Source of the DNA: Ruminococcus sp.
GTDB taxonomy: Bacteria; Bacillota_A; Clostridia; Oscillospirales; Acutalibacteraceae
DNA: 29,549 bases
Assembly: GCA_017481395.1 (NCBI GenBank)
Contig: JAFUPE010000072.1
Coordinates: forward strand, 1 to 29,549
Direction: 5' to 3'
Positions 6,857 to 14,480 of the stretch are shown here, one piece after another (the first letter of the stretch is position 1; the number at the start of each line of letters is the position of its first letter). Both the position numbers and the translations under genes were made by a program. The notes beneath the pieces are model-generated. The model searched no databases. It was not told the origin of the DNA and worked only from the letters and a program-made list of their open reading frames with translations.

Positions 6857-9085
6857 ATGGATACACAGGAAATCAGAAGCCGATTTAGTAAAATGAACAA
6901 TATGCAGCAAAAGGCTGTTTTTCATACCGAGGGTCCTCTGCTTATTTTGGCAGGTGCAGGCTCGGGCAAAACTACGGTACTTGTTAACCGAATTGCCTAC
7001 ATTTTGCAGTGCGGTCTTTGCAAGCCTTGGGAGATTTTAGCAATTACCTTTACCAATAAAGCCGCCACCGAGCTTAAGGAGCGTATATGCAAGTCTGTGC
7101 CAGAGGGCGGTGCCGACATATGGGCGGCTACTTTTCACTCAACCTGTGCACGAATTCTACGTCGATTTGGAGACAGAATAGGCTACGGCTCGCACTTTAC
7201 TATTTACGATACCGACGACCAACGCCGCCTTATGAAGGATATTTTAAAAGAGCTTAGCGTTGACGAAAAAATGTTGCCTCACCGCAAGGTTTTAGCCGCA
7301 ATTTCTTCCGCTAAAGACGAGATGAAGTCTCCCGAGCAGATGAAGCTTGAAGCTTCTTTCGATACACGTCAGCAGACCATTGCCAAAGCCTACGGCATTT
7401 ATCAAAAAAAGCTTAAAGATGCCAACGCAATGGACTTTGACGATATGCTTTTAAATACAGTTTTGCTTTTTGAGGAGCACAAGGACGTTTTAGAGCTTTA
7501 TCAGCACCAGTTTAAGTACATAATGGTTGACGAGTATCAGGACACAAACCGCGTTCAGTACTGCTTTGTAAGTTTACTTGCAGGGGACTCAGGCAATATC
7601 TGTGTAGTTGGTGACGACGACCAGAGTATTTATAAATTCCGCGGTGCCACTATCGAAAATATCCTTTCTTTTGAGGAAACTTTCAAGAATTCTTCGGTTA
7701 TTCGCCTTGAACAAAACTACCGAAGCACAAAGAACATCCTCGCCGCCGCTAACGATGTTATTGAGAATAACAAACAGCGTAAGGGTAAAACCCTGTGGAC
7801 AGAAAATGAAGAGGGAGAAAAGATTACCCTGCACACAGCCTACGACGAAAGGGAAGAAGCCCGCTTTATCGCCGACACTATTCAGGATGAGGTAGCAAAG
7901 GGTGCCAATTACTCGGACTTTGCTGTGCTTTACCGAATGAACGCCCAGTCCAACGCAGTTGAGCAGGCGTTAGCCCGTGCAGGTGTGCCTCACCGCATTA
8001 TCGGCGGTCACCGTTTCTACGACCGCGAAGAAATCAAGGATATGACTGCATATTTGCAGGTTATTAATAACCCCGACGACAGTCTGAGACTCAGCCGAAT
8101 TATCAATAAGCCCAAGCGTGGTATCGGCGACACCACCGTCGGCAGAGCCTTGGATATCGGTGCAGGTATAGGCGAAAGCCTTTTTGAGGTAATAGGCCAT
8201 GCCTCTGATTTTCCCGAGCTTTCACGTTCTGCATCAAAGCTTATGGCTTTTCACAGCCTTATTTCGGGTTTAATAGAAGCCGCCAACGACGAGGATACTT
8301 CTTTAGGAGAATTATACAATCTCATATTAGAGCATACAGATTACAAAAATTACCTTAAAGCCGAAAAGGAAAACGCCGACGAACGCATCGAGAACATCGA
8401 CGAATTGCTTTCTAATATCAACACCTTTGAAAGCGACTACGAGGACGAAGCGACCCTTTCTGCATTTTTAGAGGAAATCTCTCTGCAGACTGATATCGAC
8501 AACTACGACGCTGAAGCCGACTGTGCCACTATGATGACGCTTCATTCTTCTAAGGGACTCGAATTCCCTACAGTTTTCCTTATCGGAATGGAAGAAGGCA
8601 TTTTTCCCTCAATTGCGGCTTTGATGTCAGGCGAAGAGCTTGACGAGGATCACCGCCTTGCCTACGTTGGCATTACAAGAGCCAAGAAAAAGCTTTATAT
8701 GACCTGTACCAAAAGCCGTATGCTTTTTGGTTCGACCCAGCATAATAAGGTAAGCCGTTTTGCCGAGGAAATCAGCGAAAAGTATATTGAGCGTACAGGA
8801 GTTACAAAAGCCTTTGGTTCTGCAGATTCTGCCTTTAAGCAGAATGTCGGTGCAGGAGCTAAGAGTGTGTACAATCCTTTTGCTCAGAAGAAGCCTGCAG
8901 GCAGTACAACTGCCGCCTCGGGTAATTCCTATAAGGTAGGCGACAAGGTTAAGCACAAGGTTTTCGGCATCGGCATGGTTATTACTGCCGAGCCTATGGG
9001 CAAGGATACTATGCTTGAAATTTCTTTTGATAGTGTAGGCACCAAAACCCTTATGGCAAATTTCAGTAAAATGGAAAAGTTATAA
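6857..9085 (+). CDS. pcrA: ATP-dependent DNA helicase PcrA/UvrD
   Basis: The 742-residue superfamily 1A helicase has a nearly complete motif set. The Q-motif region is near residue 17, and Walker A AGAGSGKT lies at 32-39. It also has AITFTNKAA (Ia), the Walker B region VDEYQDTN near 223, GDDDQSIYKFRGA (III), the RLEQNYRS motif (IV), LHSSKGLEFPTVF (V) and AYVGITRAKK (VI). The tail has GDKVKHKVFGIG, the Tudor-like C-terminal domain of PcrA that contacts RNA polymerase in Gram-positives. Length fits PcrA (about 720-750). It unwinds 3'-tailed DNA in repair and conflict resolution. GAAGGGA serves as ribosome-binding site. Confidence 0.97.
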   Translation: MDTQEIRSRFSKMNNMQQKAVFHTEGPLLILAGAGSGKTTVLVNRIAYILQCGLCKPWEILAITFTNKAATELKERICKSVPEGGADIWAATFHSTCARILRRFGDRIGYGSHFTIYDTDDQRRLMKDILKELSVDEKMLPHRKVLAAISSAKDEMKSPEQMKLEASFDTRQQTIAKAYGIYQKKLKDANAMDFDDMLLNTVLLFEEHKDVLELYQHQFKYIMVDEYQDTNRVQYCFVSLLAGDSGNICVVGDDDQSIYKFRGATIENILSFEETFKNSSVIRLEQNYRSTKNILAAANDVIENNKQRKGKTLWTENEEGEKITLHTAYDEREEARFIADTIQDEVAKGANYSDFAVLYRMNAQSNAVEQALARAGVPHRIIGGHRFYDREEIKDMTAYLQVINNPDDSLRLSRIINKPKRGIGDTTVGRALDIGAGIGESLFEVIGHASDFPELSRSASKLMAFHSLISGLIEAANDEDTSLGELYNLILEHTDYKNYLKAEKENADERIENIDELLSNINTFESDYEDEATLSAFLEEISLQTDIDNYDAEADCATMMTLHSSKGLEFPTVFLIGMEEGIFPSIAALMSGEELDEDHRLAYVGITRAKKKLYMTCTKSRMLFGSTQHNKVSRFAEEISEKYIERTGVTKAFGSADSAFKQNVGAGAKSVYNPFAQKKPAGSTTAASGNSYKVGDKVKHKVFGIGMVITAEPMGKDTMLEISFDSVGTKTLMANFSKMEKL

Positions 9086-9129
9086 TTCGCCTTGGATAGG
9101 TTACCTTTAGAATAAACCTTTAATCAACG

Positions 9130-9170
9130 GCAGGTAGGTTTATATTTAAATCTACCTGCTGCTTTTATTT
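9130..9170 (+). terminator. Terminator downstream of pcrA
   Basis: GCAGGTAG (9130-9137) pairs with CTACCTGC (9152-9159), followed by T-rich TGCTTTTATTTAT. Confidence 0.8.
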
Positions 9171-9171
9171 A

Positions 9172-9220
9172 TCACAAATCCGAAAAACCTCCATAGTATA
9201 GAGTAAAAACTATACGGAGG
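9172..9220 (+). promoter_or_regulatory. Candidate sigma-K-type promoter or SD-sequestering hairpin
   Basis: Two readings share this site. CATAGTATA (9192-9200) fits the mother-cell sigma-K -10 pattern CATA-N3-TA, with TCAC (9172-9175) 16 bases upstream as the -35. Alternatively, CCTCC (9188-9192) plus GTATAG (9196-9201) pair perfectly, with a three-base bulge, with CTATAC (9210-9215) plus GGAGG (9216-9220). That hairpin hides the ribosome-binding site seven bases before the ATG. A start just after the -10 would remove the left arm, so both cannot act on the same transcript. Confidence 0.45.
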
Positions 9221-9227
9221 TAAGCTT

Positions 9228-10043
9228 ATGGCAGATAATGAAAATATCTCGATGTGCGACAGCACAAATGTCCAGTCTGACTGCTCAAACGCTGTATGCA
9301 TTGATGCAATGCGTGTTTATGACAGTTGCTCTGACAAAGACTGTATCAATGATTTGCGTGTTTATTTTACCGACGCCGTACAGGCTCAGGTAGACAATGC
9401 TGTAAATGTACGTCTAAAGGATGCAGAAGTTCTGACTGTTGTTACCAATTTAGAGCCTGTACCTTTTAACAAAGGCTTTTATTCGGTAGACATTACCTTT
9501 TTCTTCGACATAATTCTCGACCTTTACACATCCCCCGGAACCGCACCGACTCAGGTAGACGGTATGGCCGTCTTTAACAAAAAGGTTATTCTTTATGGCA
9601 GTGACGGCTCTGTTAAGGTGTTTACCACCGAGTACGGCTCAGACCCTGCCGAGGCACAAACCTTAAGTCTTCCCAGAGTGAATGTTCAGGTGGCAAAGCC
9701 CATTGCCCTTTCTGCAAGAATCGGTGCCTGTTACTCAGGCACATCTGTTCCTTGCTCGGTGCCTCAGTGTGTTTGCAACTGTGTGGGCGGAGTGCCTGTT
9801 GACAACGGCAATAAGTGTGTAACAGTTACTCTGGGCCTTTTCTCCATTGTTCAGATTGAGCGTAACGTGCAGATGCTTGTCCACGCTTACGATTTCTGTA
9901 TTCCTAAGAAAGAATGCACCAACTCCACCGATAACCCCTGCGAGGTATTTTCTCGCCTTGATTTCCCCAAAGACCAATTCTTCCCACCCAATATTTGTGA
10001 CAATAAAAACAGCAGTTGTAACTGCGGCTGCGGCAGAGACTAA
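9228..10043 (+). CDS. Cysteine-rich conserved clostridial protein, possibly spore-surface
   Basis: The 271-residue protein has no signal peptide or membrane segment and carries about 18 cysteines. They cluster at the N-terminus (residues 10-42, including DSCSDKDCINDLRVYF), the middle (CSVPQCVCNC) and the extreme C-terminus (SSCNCGCG). Between lie beta-rich segments such as VDITFFFDIILDLY and VTLGLFSIVQIERNVQ. I recognise the pattern as a clostridial hypothetical family but cannot name it with certainty. A cytoplasmically made Cys-rich protein with a sigma-K-like promoter suggests a spore coat or exosporium component cross-linked by disulfides; this is inference. It stands alone between two terminators. 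Confidence 0.75.
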   Translation: MADNENISMCDSTNVQSDCSNAVCIDAMRVYDSCSDKDCINDLRVYFTDAVQAQVDNAVNVRLKDAEVLTVVTNLEPVPFNKGFYSVDITFFFDIILDLYTSPGTAPTQVDGMAVFNKKVILYGSDGSVKVFTTEYGSDPAEAQTLSLPRVNVQVAKPIALSARIGACYSGTSVPCSVPQCVCNCVGGVPVDNGNKCVTVTLGLFSIVQIERNVQMLVHAYDFCIPKKECTNSTDNPCEVFSRLDFPKDQFFPPNICDNKNSSCNCGCGRD

Positions 10044-10045
10044 GC

Positions 10046-10074
10046 AAAACGCCTCCCTTTTCGGGAGGCGTTTT
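10046..10074 (+). terminator. Rho-independent terminator
   Basis: A 12-bp perfect stem AAAACGCCTCCC (10046-10057) with GGGAGGCGTTTT (10063-10074). The T run is part of the stem, so it could work in both directions. Confidence 0.9.
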
Positions 10075-10130
10075 AATGAATAATTTCGGTGGTACGCTGA
10101 CGCGTGCGATAGTAATGAAAGATTATAGTA

Positions 10131-10197
10131 GGAAACGCATTTATGCGTTCCGATAGCATAGATATAAATCGACCTTTCGGAAGACATCAATGTCTTC
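10131..10197. repeat. Two intergenic hairpins
   Basis: AACGCAT (10134-10140) pairs with ATGCGTT (10143-10149), and GAAGACAT (10180-10187) pairs with ATGTCTTC (10190-10197). No coding region is supported between 10075 and 10416; the stretch consists of these hairpins and two copies of a dispersed repeat. Confidence 0.55.
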
Positions 10198-10213
10198 TCT
10201 ACAATAGATTACA

Positions 10214-10283
10214 ACCCGCCGTTAATATGAGTTAACCTCTATATTAGCCTATCCAAAGGCGAATTGCCCACCGTGGCTAACGG
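10214..10283 (-). repeat. Dispersed ~70-bp repeat, copy 1
   Basis: On the minus strand it begins with CCGTTAGCCACGGTGGGC and ends with TTAACGGCGGGT. The same 18-base head and a similar tail occur in copies 2 and 3. The ends CCGTTA and TAACGG are inverted repeats. A fragment GGGCGAATTGCCCACCG directly follows (10282-10298). Confidence 0.8.
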
Positions 10284-10344
10284 GCGAATTGCCCACCGCA
10301 ACCAACGATTAGTTTTATTGTCTTTCGGACAGTTGGTGGTTTAT

Positions 10345-10415
10345 CCCCACCGTTAACGATACCTTACCTTTATATGAATCTTCCCAAAGGTGGAACCGCC
10401 CACCGTGGCTAACGG
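10345..10415 (-). repeat. Dispersed ~70-bp repeat, copy 2
   Basis: It has the same 18-base head CCGTTAGCCACGGTGGGC on the minus strand and a TTAACGGTGGGG tail. It starts one base after the stop codon of the alkaline phosphatase gene, in the same orientation as that gene. Confidence 0.8.
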
Positions 10416-10416
10416 T

Positions 10417-11643
10417 TTATTGTCCTGCTTCGTTTAAGAGGTTAACCTCTGCCTCGCCATAGGTGTCGTTTAAGGCTTTTCGCATAATCTTTGCAATATC
10501 GGTATTGTCAATTAAATCCTCGCTGAAAAGCTCGCTTGCCCTTGCACCTGCCGCAAAAAGAGGCACGTTTGTGCTTGTGTGCTCGCCGCCTGAGGTAAAG
10601 CAGTCGTTGTTTACATTTTCGGGAGCTTTCACCTCGGGCACAATAACACCGCCTGTTTCGTGGTCAGCAGTAACTATAACAAGGGTACCGGGGTGGTCTT
10701 CCGCCCAAGATAAGGCGTAGTCGATGCACTTGTCAAAAACCTGCATTTCCTTAATGGTACCTTCCATATCAAGGTCAGCCTCTGTAATGTCAATGTAGCT
10801 TTCCTCAACCATAAGGAAGAAGCCTTCTTCGCCTTCTAAAAGCTCTAAAGCTGACGCGGTCATATCAGTAAGAGATGGCAGTGAACCTGCATACATACCA
10901 TTCCAGTAAAAAGCACCGATTACAGGTGTTTCAAAGCCGCCTTTGTAAAGCTCGTCAGCGGTTTTAATGTAGGTATATCCTGCGTTTTCAAAACGGTTAA
11001 TCATCTTAGTGGTGTCGGTATATTCGCTTCCGCCACCGTAAAGCACGTCAACGTTTGCGTTTACCATCTGCTTTAAAATTACATTGTAAAGACCTCGGTA
11101 GTCAACATGTGCCACCATACCTGCAGGTGTGGCGTGGGGGATAATCTGAGTATCAATCAAGCCTGTCTTTAGTCCTCTTGCCTTTGCAAATTCTACGATG
11201 GTTTCCACGGCTTCGCGGTTTTCGTCAACTCCTATGTACTGGTTGTGAGTTTTGACGCCGCAGCTTATGGCGGTAGAAGCCGCCGCCGAGTCTGTAGTTC
11301 CGTCTAAAGAGTCGGTAGTTACATAGCATTTGTTTGGCATTGCTCGCATTGCTAAATTGTCGCCCTTAACGATTTCTGCATTTTCAATAATATTTTCGCC
11401 CATGCCGTCGCCAATCATCAGAATGATATTTTTGACTTCTGTGTTTTCTTCTAAGTTGTACTCTTTGTAAGGTACAAAAGAAAGCTCGTCTTTTTTTGTC
11501 TCGGTAACTTCTGCCTCGGTTGCAGGAGCAGTTATAATGTCTGTGGTATTTGTATTGCCTTCGTTTTCACAGCCTGCAAATACAGCACAAATTGTCATAA
11601 GGCAAAGTAAAACGGCAATTGGTTTAATAAATTTACTTTTCAT
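10417..11643 (-). CDS. Alkaline phosphatase lipoprotein (PhoA superfamily)
   Basis: This is a roughly 408-residue protein with lipobox F-A-G-C (Cys25) and a Thr/Glu-rich spacer. The alkaline phosphatase core has LMIGDGMG (metal Asp), TDSAAASTA with nucleophile Ser near 119, MVEESYID (Glu280, Asp285), TADHETGG and GEHTSTNVP. It would hydrolyse phosphomonoesters outside the cell. The position of the zinc-ligand His (four after Asp285, H331 in E. coli PhoA) is Ala289. ATG at 11643 is preferred over 11676 because GAGGGG lies eight bases before it and the signal peptide starts there. It follows a HAD phosphatase gene by 23 bases. Confidence 0.9.
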   Translation of the reverse strand: MKSKFIKPIAVLLCLMTICAVFAGCENEGNTNTTDIITAPATEAEVTETKKDELSFVPYKEYNLEENTEVKNIILMIGDGMGENIIENAEIVKGDNLAMRAMPNKCYVTTDSLDGTTDSAAASTAISCGVKTHNQYIGVDENREAVETIVEFAKARGLKTGLIDTQIIPHATPAGMVAHVDYRGLYNVILKQMVNANVDVLYGGGSEYTDTTKMINRFENAGYTYIKTADELYKGGFETPVIGAFYWNGMYAGSLPSLTDMTASALELLEGEEGFFLMVEESYIDITEADLDMEGTIKEMQVFDKCIDYALSWAEDHPGTLVIVTADHETGGVIVPEVKAPENVNNDCFTSGGEHTSTNVPLFAAGARASELFSEDLIDNTDIAKIMRKALNDTYGEAEVNLLNEAGQ

Positions 11644-11666
11644 CTCAAAAACCCCTCGTAAATATT

Positions 11667-12224
11667 TTATTTCCACGGCAATAGCTTGTTGCCTTTGACA
11701 AGATACGCTGTCTTTGCAAGCTTTGCCATTGGTGTATCGCTTAAGCTGTCAGAGTAAAACTTTTCAACTGCGGCGTTACCTAATTCATTTTTAAATCGGA
11801 CAACCTTTTCCTGCCCCCAGCAATTAAGGCTTAAGAATTCGCCTGTATTCTCATCAACTTCGGTACAGATAAGATTTTTTACTTTTAGCTCATTGCATAC
11901 AGGCTCCAGCAAAAATCGCGGAGAAGCGGATATTATAACGTCGTCTTCGTTTTTCTGCTTCAGGTAAAAATCTTTGATTTTACCTTTGTTTTTTCGCCAG
12001 AAATCCTCAATATCCTTGGGAAAGCTACAATATTTTACAATACTAAAGGCTTTTTCCTTAAAATCTTCTTTGCGTCCCTTTTTTAAGATAAAATACTTGA
12101 CATACCCTGTTATAATAGAAGGTACACACCTGAGTGCCTTGGGATGGCGTAAAATACAGAATATAAGAAAATCCGTAGAGCTGTCGTTTTTGTAAATGGT
12201 TTTGTCAAAATCGTAGGCGTTCAT
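11667..12224 (-). CDS. HAD-IB family phosphatase
   Basis: The 185-residue protein has HAD motif I DFDKT at residues 5-9 (nucleophile Asp5, acid Asp7), motif II SASP near residue 100 and motif III SDSLSDTPM near 158-166. The helical cap between motifs I and II is of the phosphoserine-phosphatase (IB) kind. The substrate is unknown; related proteins act on phosphoserine or on lipid/sugar phosphates. It is first in a two-gene unit with the alkaline phosphatase lipoprotein, so it may share a role in phosphate recovery, though it is cytoplasmic. GGAG precedes the ATG. Confidence 0.85.
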   Translation of the reverse strand: MNAYDFDKTIYKNDSSTDFLIFCILRHPKALRCVPSIITGYVKYFILKKGRKEDFKEKAFSIVKYCSFPKDIEDFWRKNKGKIKDFYLKQKNEDDVIISASPRFLLEPVCNELKVKNLICTEVDENTGEFLSLNCWGQEKVVRFKNELGNAAVEKFYSDSLSDTPMAKLAKTAYLVKGNKLLPWK

Positions 12225-12251
12225 AATATTCTCCGTTAAAGTAATAATAAC

Positions 12252-12280
12252 ATAATACTACTAAATTCCAAGATATTCAA
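12252..12280 (-). promoter_or_regulatory. Sigma-A promoter for the phosphatase pair
   Basis: On the minus strand TTGAAT and TATTAT are separated by 17 bases, 28 bases before the HAD start codon. Confidence 0.55.
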
Positions 12281-12293
12281 GAAAATTTACACC

Positions 12294-12322
12294 TTGTTAA
12301 TTTATAAATTCAAAAATAATAT
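12294..12322 (+). promoter_or_regulatory. Possible promoter of the DUF5685 cassette
   Basis: TTGTTA, a 17-base spacer and TAATAT precede the DUF5685 start by 31 bases. The region is AT-rich, so other -10 choices exist. Confidence 0.4.
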
Positions 12323-12353
12323 TATTATAGATTATGAGAAAGGGGGAAGGCGT

Positions 12354-13208
12354 ATGTTCGGCTTTGTTTATATAGACAAGCCCGAGCTTAAAATCAAAGA
12401 CTACGAAGCCTACCGCGGTGTATATTGCAGTCTTTGCAAAGCCTTGGGTAAAAACTACTCTGTTTTTGCACGTTTTATATTAAATTACGACTGTACCTTT
12501 CTTTCTCTTTTACTTATGGCAAGAAGCGAGCAGTGTTGCGGATTTAAAAAGGGCAGATGCCCCTTTAATATAGCCAAAAAGTGTAATTATACCGTAAATG
12601 CGGATGATGCCTTGAATAAAGGTGCGGCACTTACTGTTATTACCTCTTACTACAAGCTGCTTGACAGCATTGCCGACGGCTCGCCGTTAAAGAAGGTTGG
12701 ATGTACTTTAGTAAGGCCAATCTTTGCCCTATGGCACAAAAAGGCTAAGAAAAATTATCCTTCTTATGAAGATGCCGTAAAGGAAATGTACTACGCTCAG
12801 CTTAAATGCGAAAAGGACATAAACACCCACCTTGATATGGCGGCAGAACCAACGGCAAAAATGCTTGAAGCCGTGCTTTGCCTTGAAGCTAAAAATGAAG
12901 CCGAGAAAAAGACTTTTGCACAGCTTGGCTATCATTTGGGCAGGTGGATTTACCTTATGGATGCCGCCGCTGATATTAAAGAAGATAGCAAAAGCGGTAA
13001 CTTTAACCCGTTTTTGCTCAAGTTCGGCGATATTTCAAAGGTTGACCTTAAAGAGGCAGACAGGGTTATTTCTCAATCCTACTTTTTGCTTACAAAAGCC
13101 TACGAACTTATTGACAAATGCAGATTTCACGATATACTGGACAATATAATATACAGCGGCTTAGCTAAAAAACAAAGAGATATTCTTTATCCCGAAAGGA
13201 AAAGTTAA
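12354..13208 (+). CDS. DUF5685 family protein
   Basis: The 284-residue soluble protein begins MFGFVYIDKPELKIKDYEAYRGVYC, the family's signature start, followed by SLCKALG. A first cysteine pair (CSLC) lies near residue 26. A second group, CCGFKKGRCPFNIAKKC, lies near 61-77, so metal or cluster binding is plausible. The rest is helical with a motif 'GRWIYLMDAAADIKED' near residue 200, reminiscent of all-helical isoprenoid-synthase-like folds with Asp clusters. No function is established. ATG at 12354 is chosen because AAAGGGGGAAGG lies just upstream. Its TAA abuts the ATG of the J-domain gene. Confidence 0.82.
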   Translation: MFGFVYIDKPELKIKDYEAYRGVYCSLCKALGKNYSVFARFILNYDCTFLSLLLMARSEQCCGFKKGRCPFNIAKKCNYTVNADDALNKGAALTVITSYYKLLDSIADGSPLKKVGCTLVRPIFALWHKKAKKNYPSYEDAVKEMYYAQLKCEKDINTHLDMAAEPTAKMLEAVLCLEAKNEAEKKTFAQLGYHLGRWIYLMDAAADIKEDSKSGNFNPFLLKFGDISKVDLKEADRVISQSYFLLTKAYELIDKCRFHDILDNIIYSGLAKKQRDILYPERKS

Positions 13209-13844
13209 ATGAATAAAAATCCCTACACCGTCTTAGGCGTTTCGGAAAACGCCACAGATGCAGAGATTAAAAAAGCATACCGAGAGCTTGCGAAAAAATA
13301 TCATCCCGATAATTATCAGGACAGCCCATTGGCAGACGTGGCATCGGAAAAAATGAAAGAAGTAAACGAAGCCTACGATGAAATCCAGAAATTAAGGCGA
13401 GAGGGCAGACGTTACAATGCCTATGGTAATACAAACGCCTACAACACCTACTCGGGTAATCAGTATGGCTATACCCACACAAATTATCCCGACGTAAGAA
13501 ATTACATTCAAAGCGGCAGGCTTGACGACGCTCAGACTATTTTAAACGGTGTGCCTGTAAGTAAGCGTGATGCAGAGTGGTACTTCCTTTCAGGTATGAT
13601 TGACTACCGCCGCGGCTGGACAGACAGAGCCTACACCAATTTTAAGACAGCCTGCGATATGGAGCCTTCTAATAATGAGTTCAGACAGGCATTTAATATG
13701 TGTAACCGTCAGCGGCAGTATTCAAATACACAGTATCAGACTACCCATGGCGGCGGATGCTCTACCTGCGATATCTGCTCGGGACTCTTGTGTGCTGATT
13801 GCTGTTGCGAGTGTATGGGCGGCGACTGCATACGTTGCTGTTAA
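13209..13844 (+). CDS. J-domain (DnaJ-like) protein with TPR-like middle and Cys-rich tail
   Basis: Residues 4-65 form a J domain ([20 protein letters not shown], then KYHPDN with the HPD motif that stimulates Hsp70 ATPase). After a Tyr/Asn-rich linker, residues 95-165 look like a tetratricopeptide-type helical pair ([13 protein letters not shown], then [20 protein letters not shown]). The last 35 residues hold ten cysteines in CxxC-like pairs. It is not DnaJ itself, lacking the G/F-rich and canonical zinc-finger arrangement. It likely recruits DnaK to a specific client, perhaps the adjacent DUF5685 protein or the membrane protein downstream. Confidence 0.88.
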   Translation: MNKNPYTVLGVSENATDAEIKKAYRELAKKYHPDNYQDSPLADVASEKMKEVNEAYDEIQKLRREGRRYNAYGNTNAYNTYSGNQYGYTHTNYPDVRNYIQSGRLDDAQTILNGVPVSKRDAEWYFLSGMIDYRRGWTDRAYTNFKTACDMEPSNNEFRQAFNMCNRQRQYSNTQYQTTHGGGCSTCDICSGLLCADCCCECMGGDCIRCC

Positions 13845-13853
13845 GGTGAAGCT

Positions 13854-14375
13854 ATGAAATCCCGTAAGGTTGCTTTCGGCGGAGTTATAGCGGCACTTTC
13901 CTTGGTGCTTATGCTGATTACAGGTGTAATTCCTGTTGGCACTTATGCCTTGCCTGCCTTTGCAGGAATTTTGCTCACCGCAATTGTTATCGAGTTCGGT
14001 ATTCCTTGGGCAATCGGAGTATATGTTGGTGTGTCGGTGCTTTCGTTTTTACTTGTAAGCGACAAAGAAGCCGCACTATACTATACCTTGATTTTAGGCA
14101 TTTATCCTGTGCTTAAAAGCCTTTTTGAGCGTATAAAAGTAAAGTGGCTCAGCTTTATGTTAAAGCTTGTGTATTTTAACGTAATGGCGGTTGCCGCCTT
14201 TTACATAAGCATCTATATTTTGAATATCCCTGTAGAAAGCTTTAGTCTTTTCGGTGTTAATATGCCGATTTTGTTTTTAGTATTGGGAAATTTTGTTTTC
14301 GTAGCTTACGATATTTGCGTAACGAGGCTTGTGTCAGCATATCTTAACGTCTGGAGAAAACGCTTTAAATTATAA
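13854..14375 (+). CDS. Multi-spanning membrane protein (ECF S-component-like)
   Basis: The 173-residue protein has five to six hydrophobic segments. It starts MKSRKVAFGGVIAALSLVLMLI with a Gly/Ala-rich first helix, the usual look of ECF S components and related small integral membrane proteins. It has no substrate motif that I can identify. AAGGTGA overlaps the stop of the J-domain gene and provides the ribosome-binding site, so the three genes 12354-14375 form one operon. It could be the membrane client or anchor of the cassette. Confidence 0.7.
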   Translation: MKSRKVAFGGVIAALSLVLMLITGVIPVGTYALPAFAGILLTAIVIEFGIPWAIGVYVGVSVLSFLLVSDKEAALYYTLILGIYPVLKSLFERIKVKWLSFMLKLVYFNVMAVAAFYISIYILNIPVESFSLFGVNMPILFLVLGNFVFVAYDICVTRLVSAYLNVWRKRFKL

Positions 14376-14384
14376 AATCTAATA

Positions 14385-14413
14385 TTGATTAGCACGCTTC
14401 ATTGTGATATAAT
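14385..14413 (+). promoter_or_regulatory. Sigma-A promoter of the lysozyme gene
   Basis: TTGATT, a 17-base spacer and a perfect TATAAT lie in the gap after the membrane-protein gene. Confidence 0.75.
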
Positions 14414-14438
14414 TAATCTAAGGAAGTTTTGCTTTGCG

Positions 14439-14466
14439 GGGCGGATTTTCCGCCCTTTATTTTTTG
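14439..14466 (+). terminator. Intrinsic terminator in the lysozyme leader (attenuator candidate)
   Basis: GGGCGGA (14439-14445) pairs with TCCGCCC (14449-14455), followed by TTTATTTTTT. It lies between the promoter at 14385-14413 and the ribosome-binding site AGGAGGT, so it would cut the leader as well as end the upstream operon. Confidence 0.75.
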
Positions 14467-14480
14467 ACAGGAGGTACAGT

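Noticed and set aside
9735..10190. 151-residue minus-strand open frame
   Set aside because: It is antisense to the Cys-rich gene and crosses a strong terminator.
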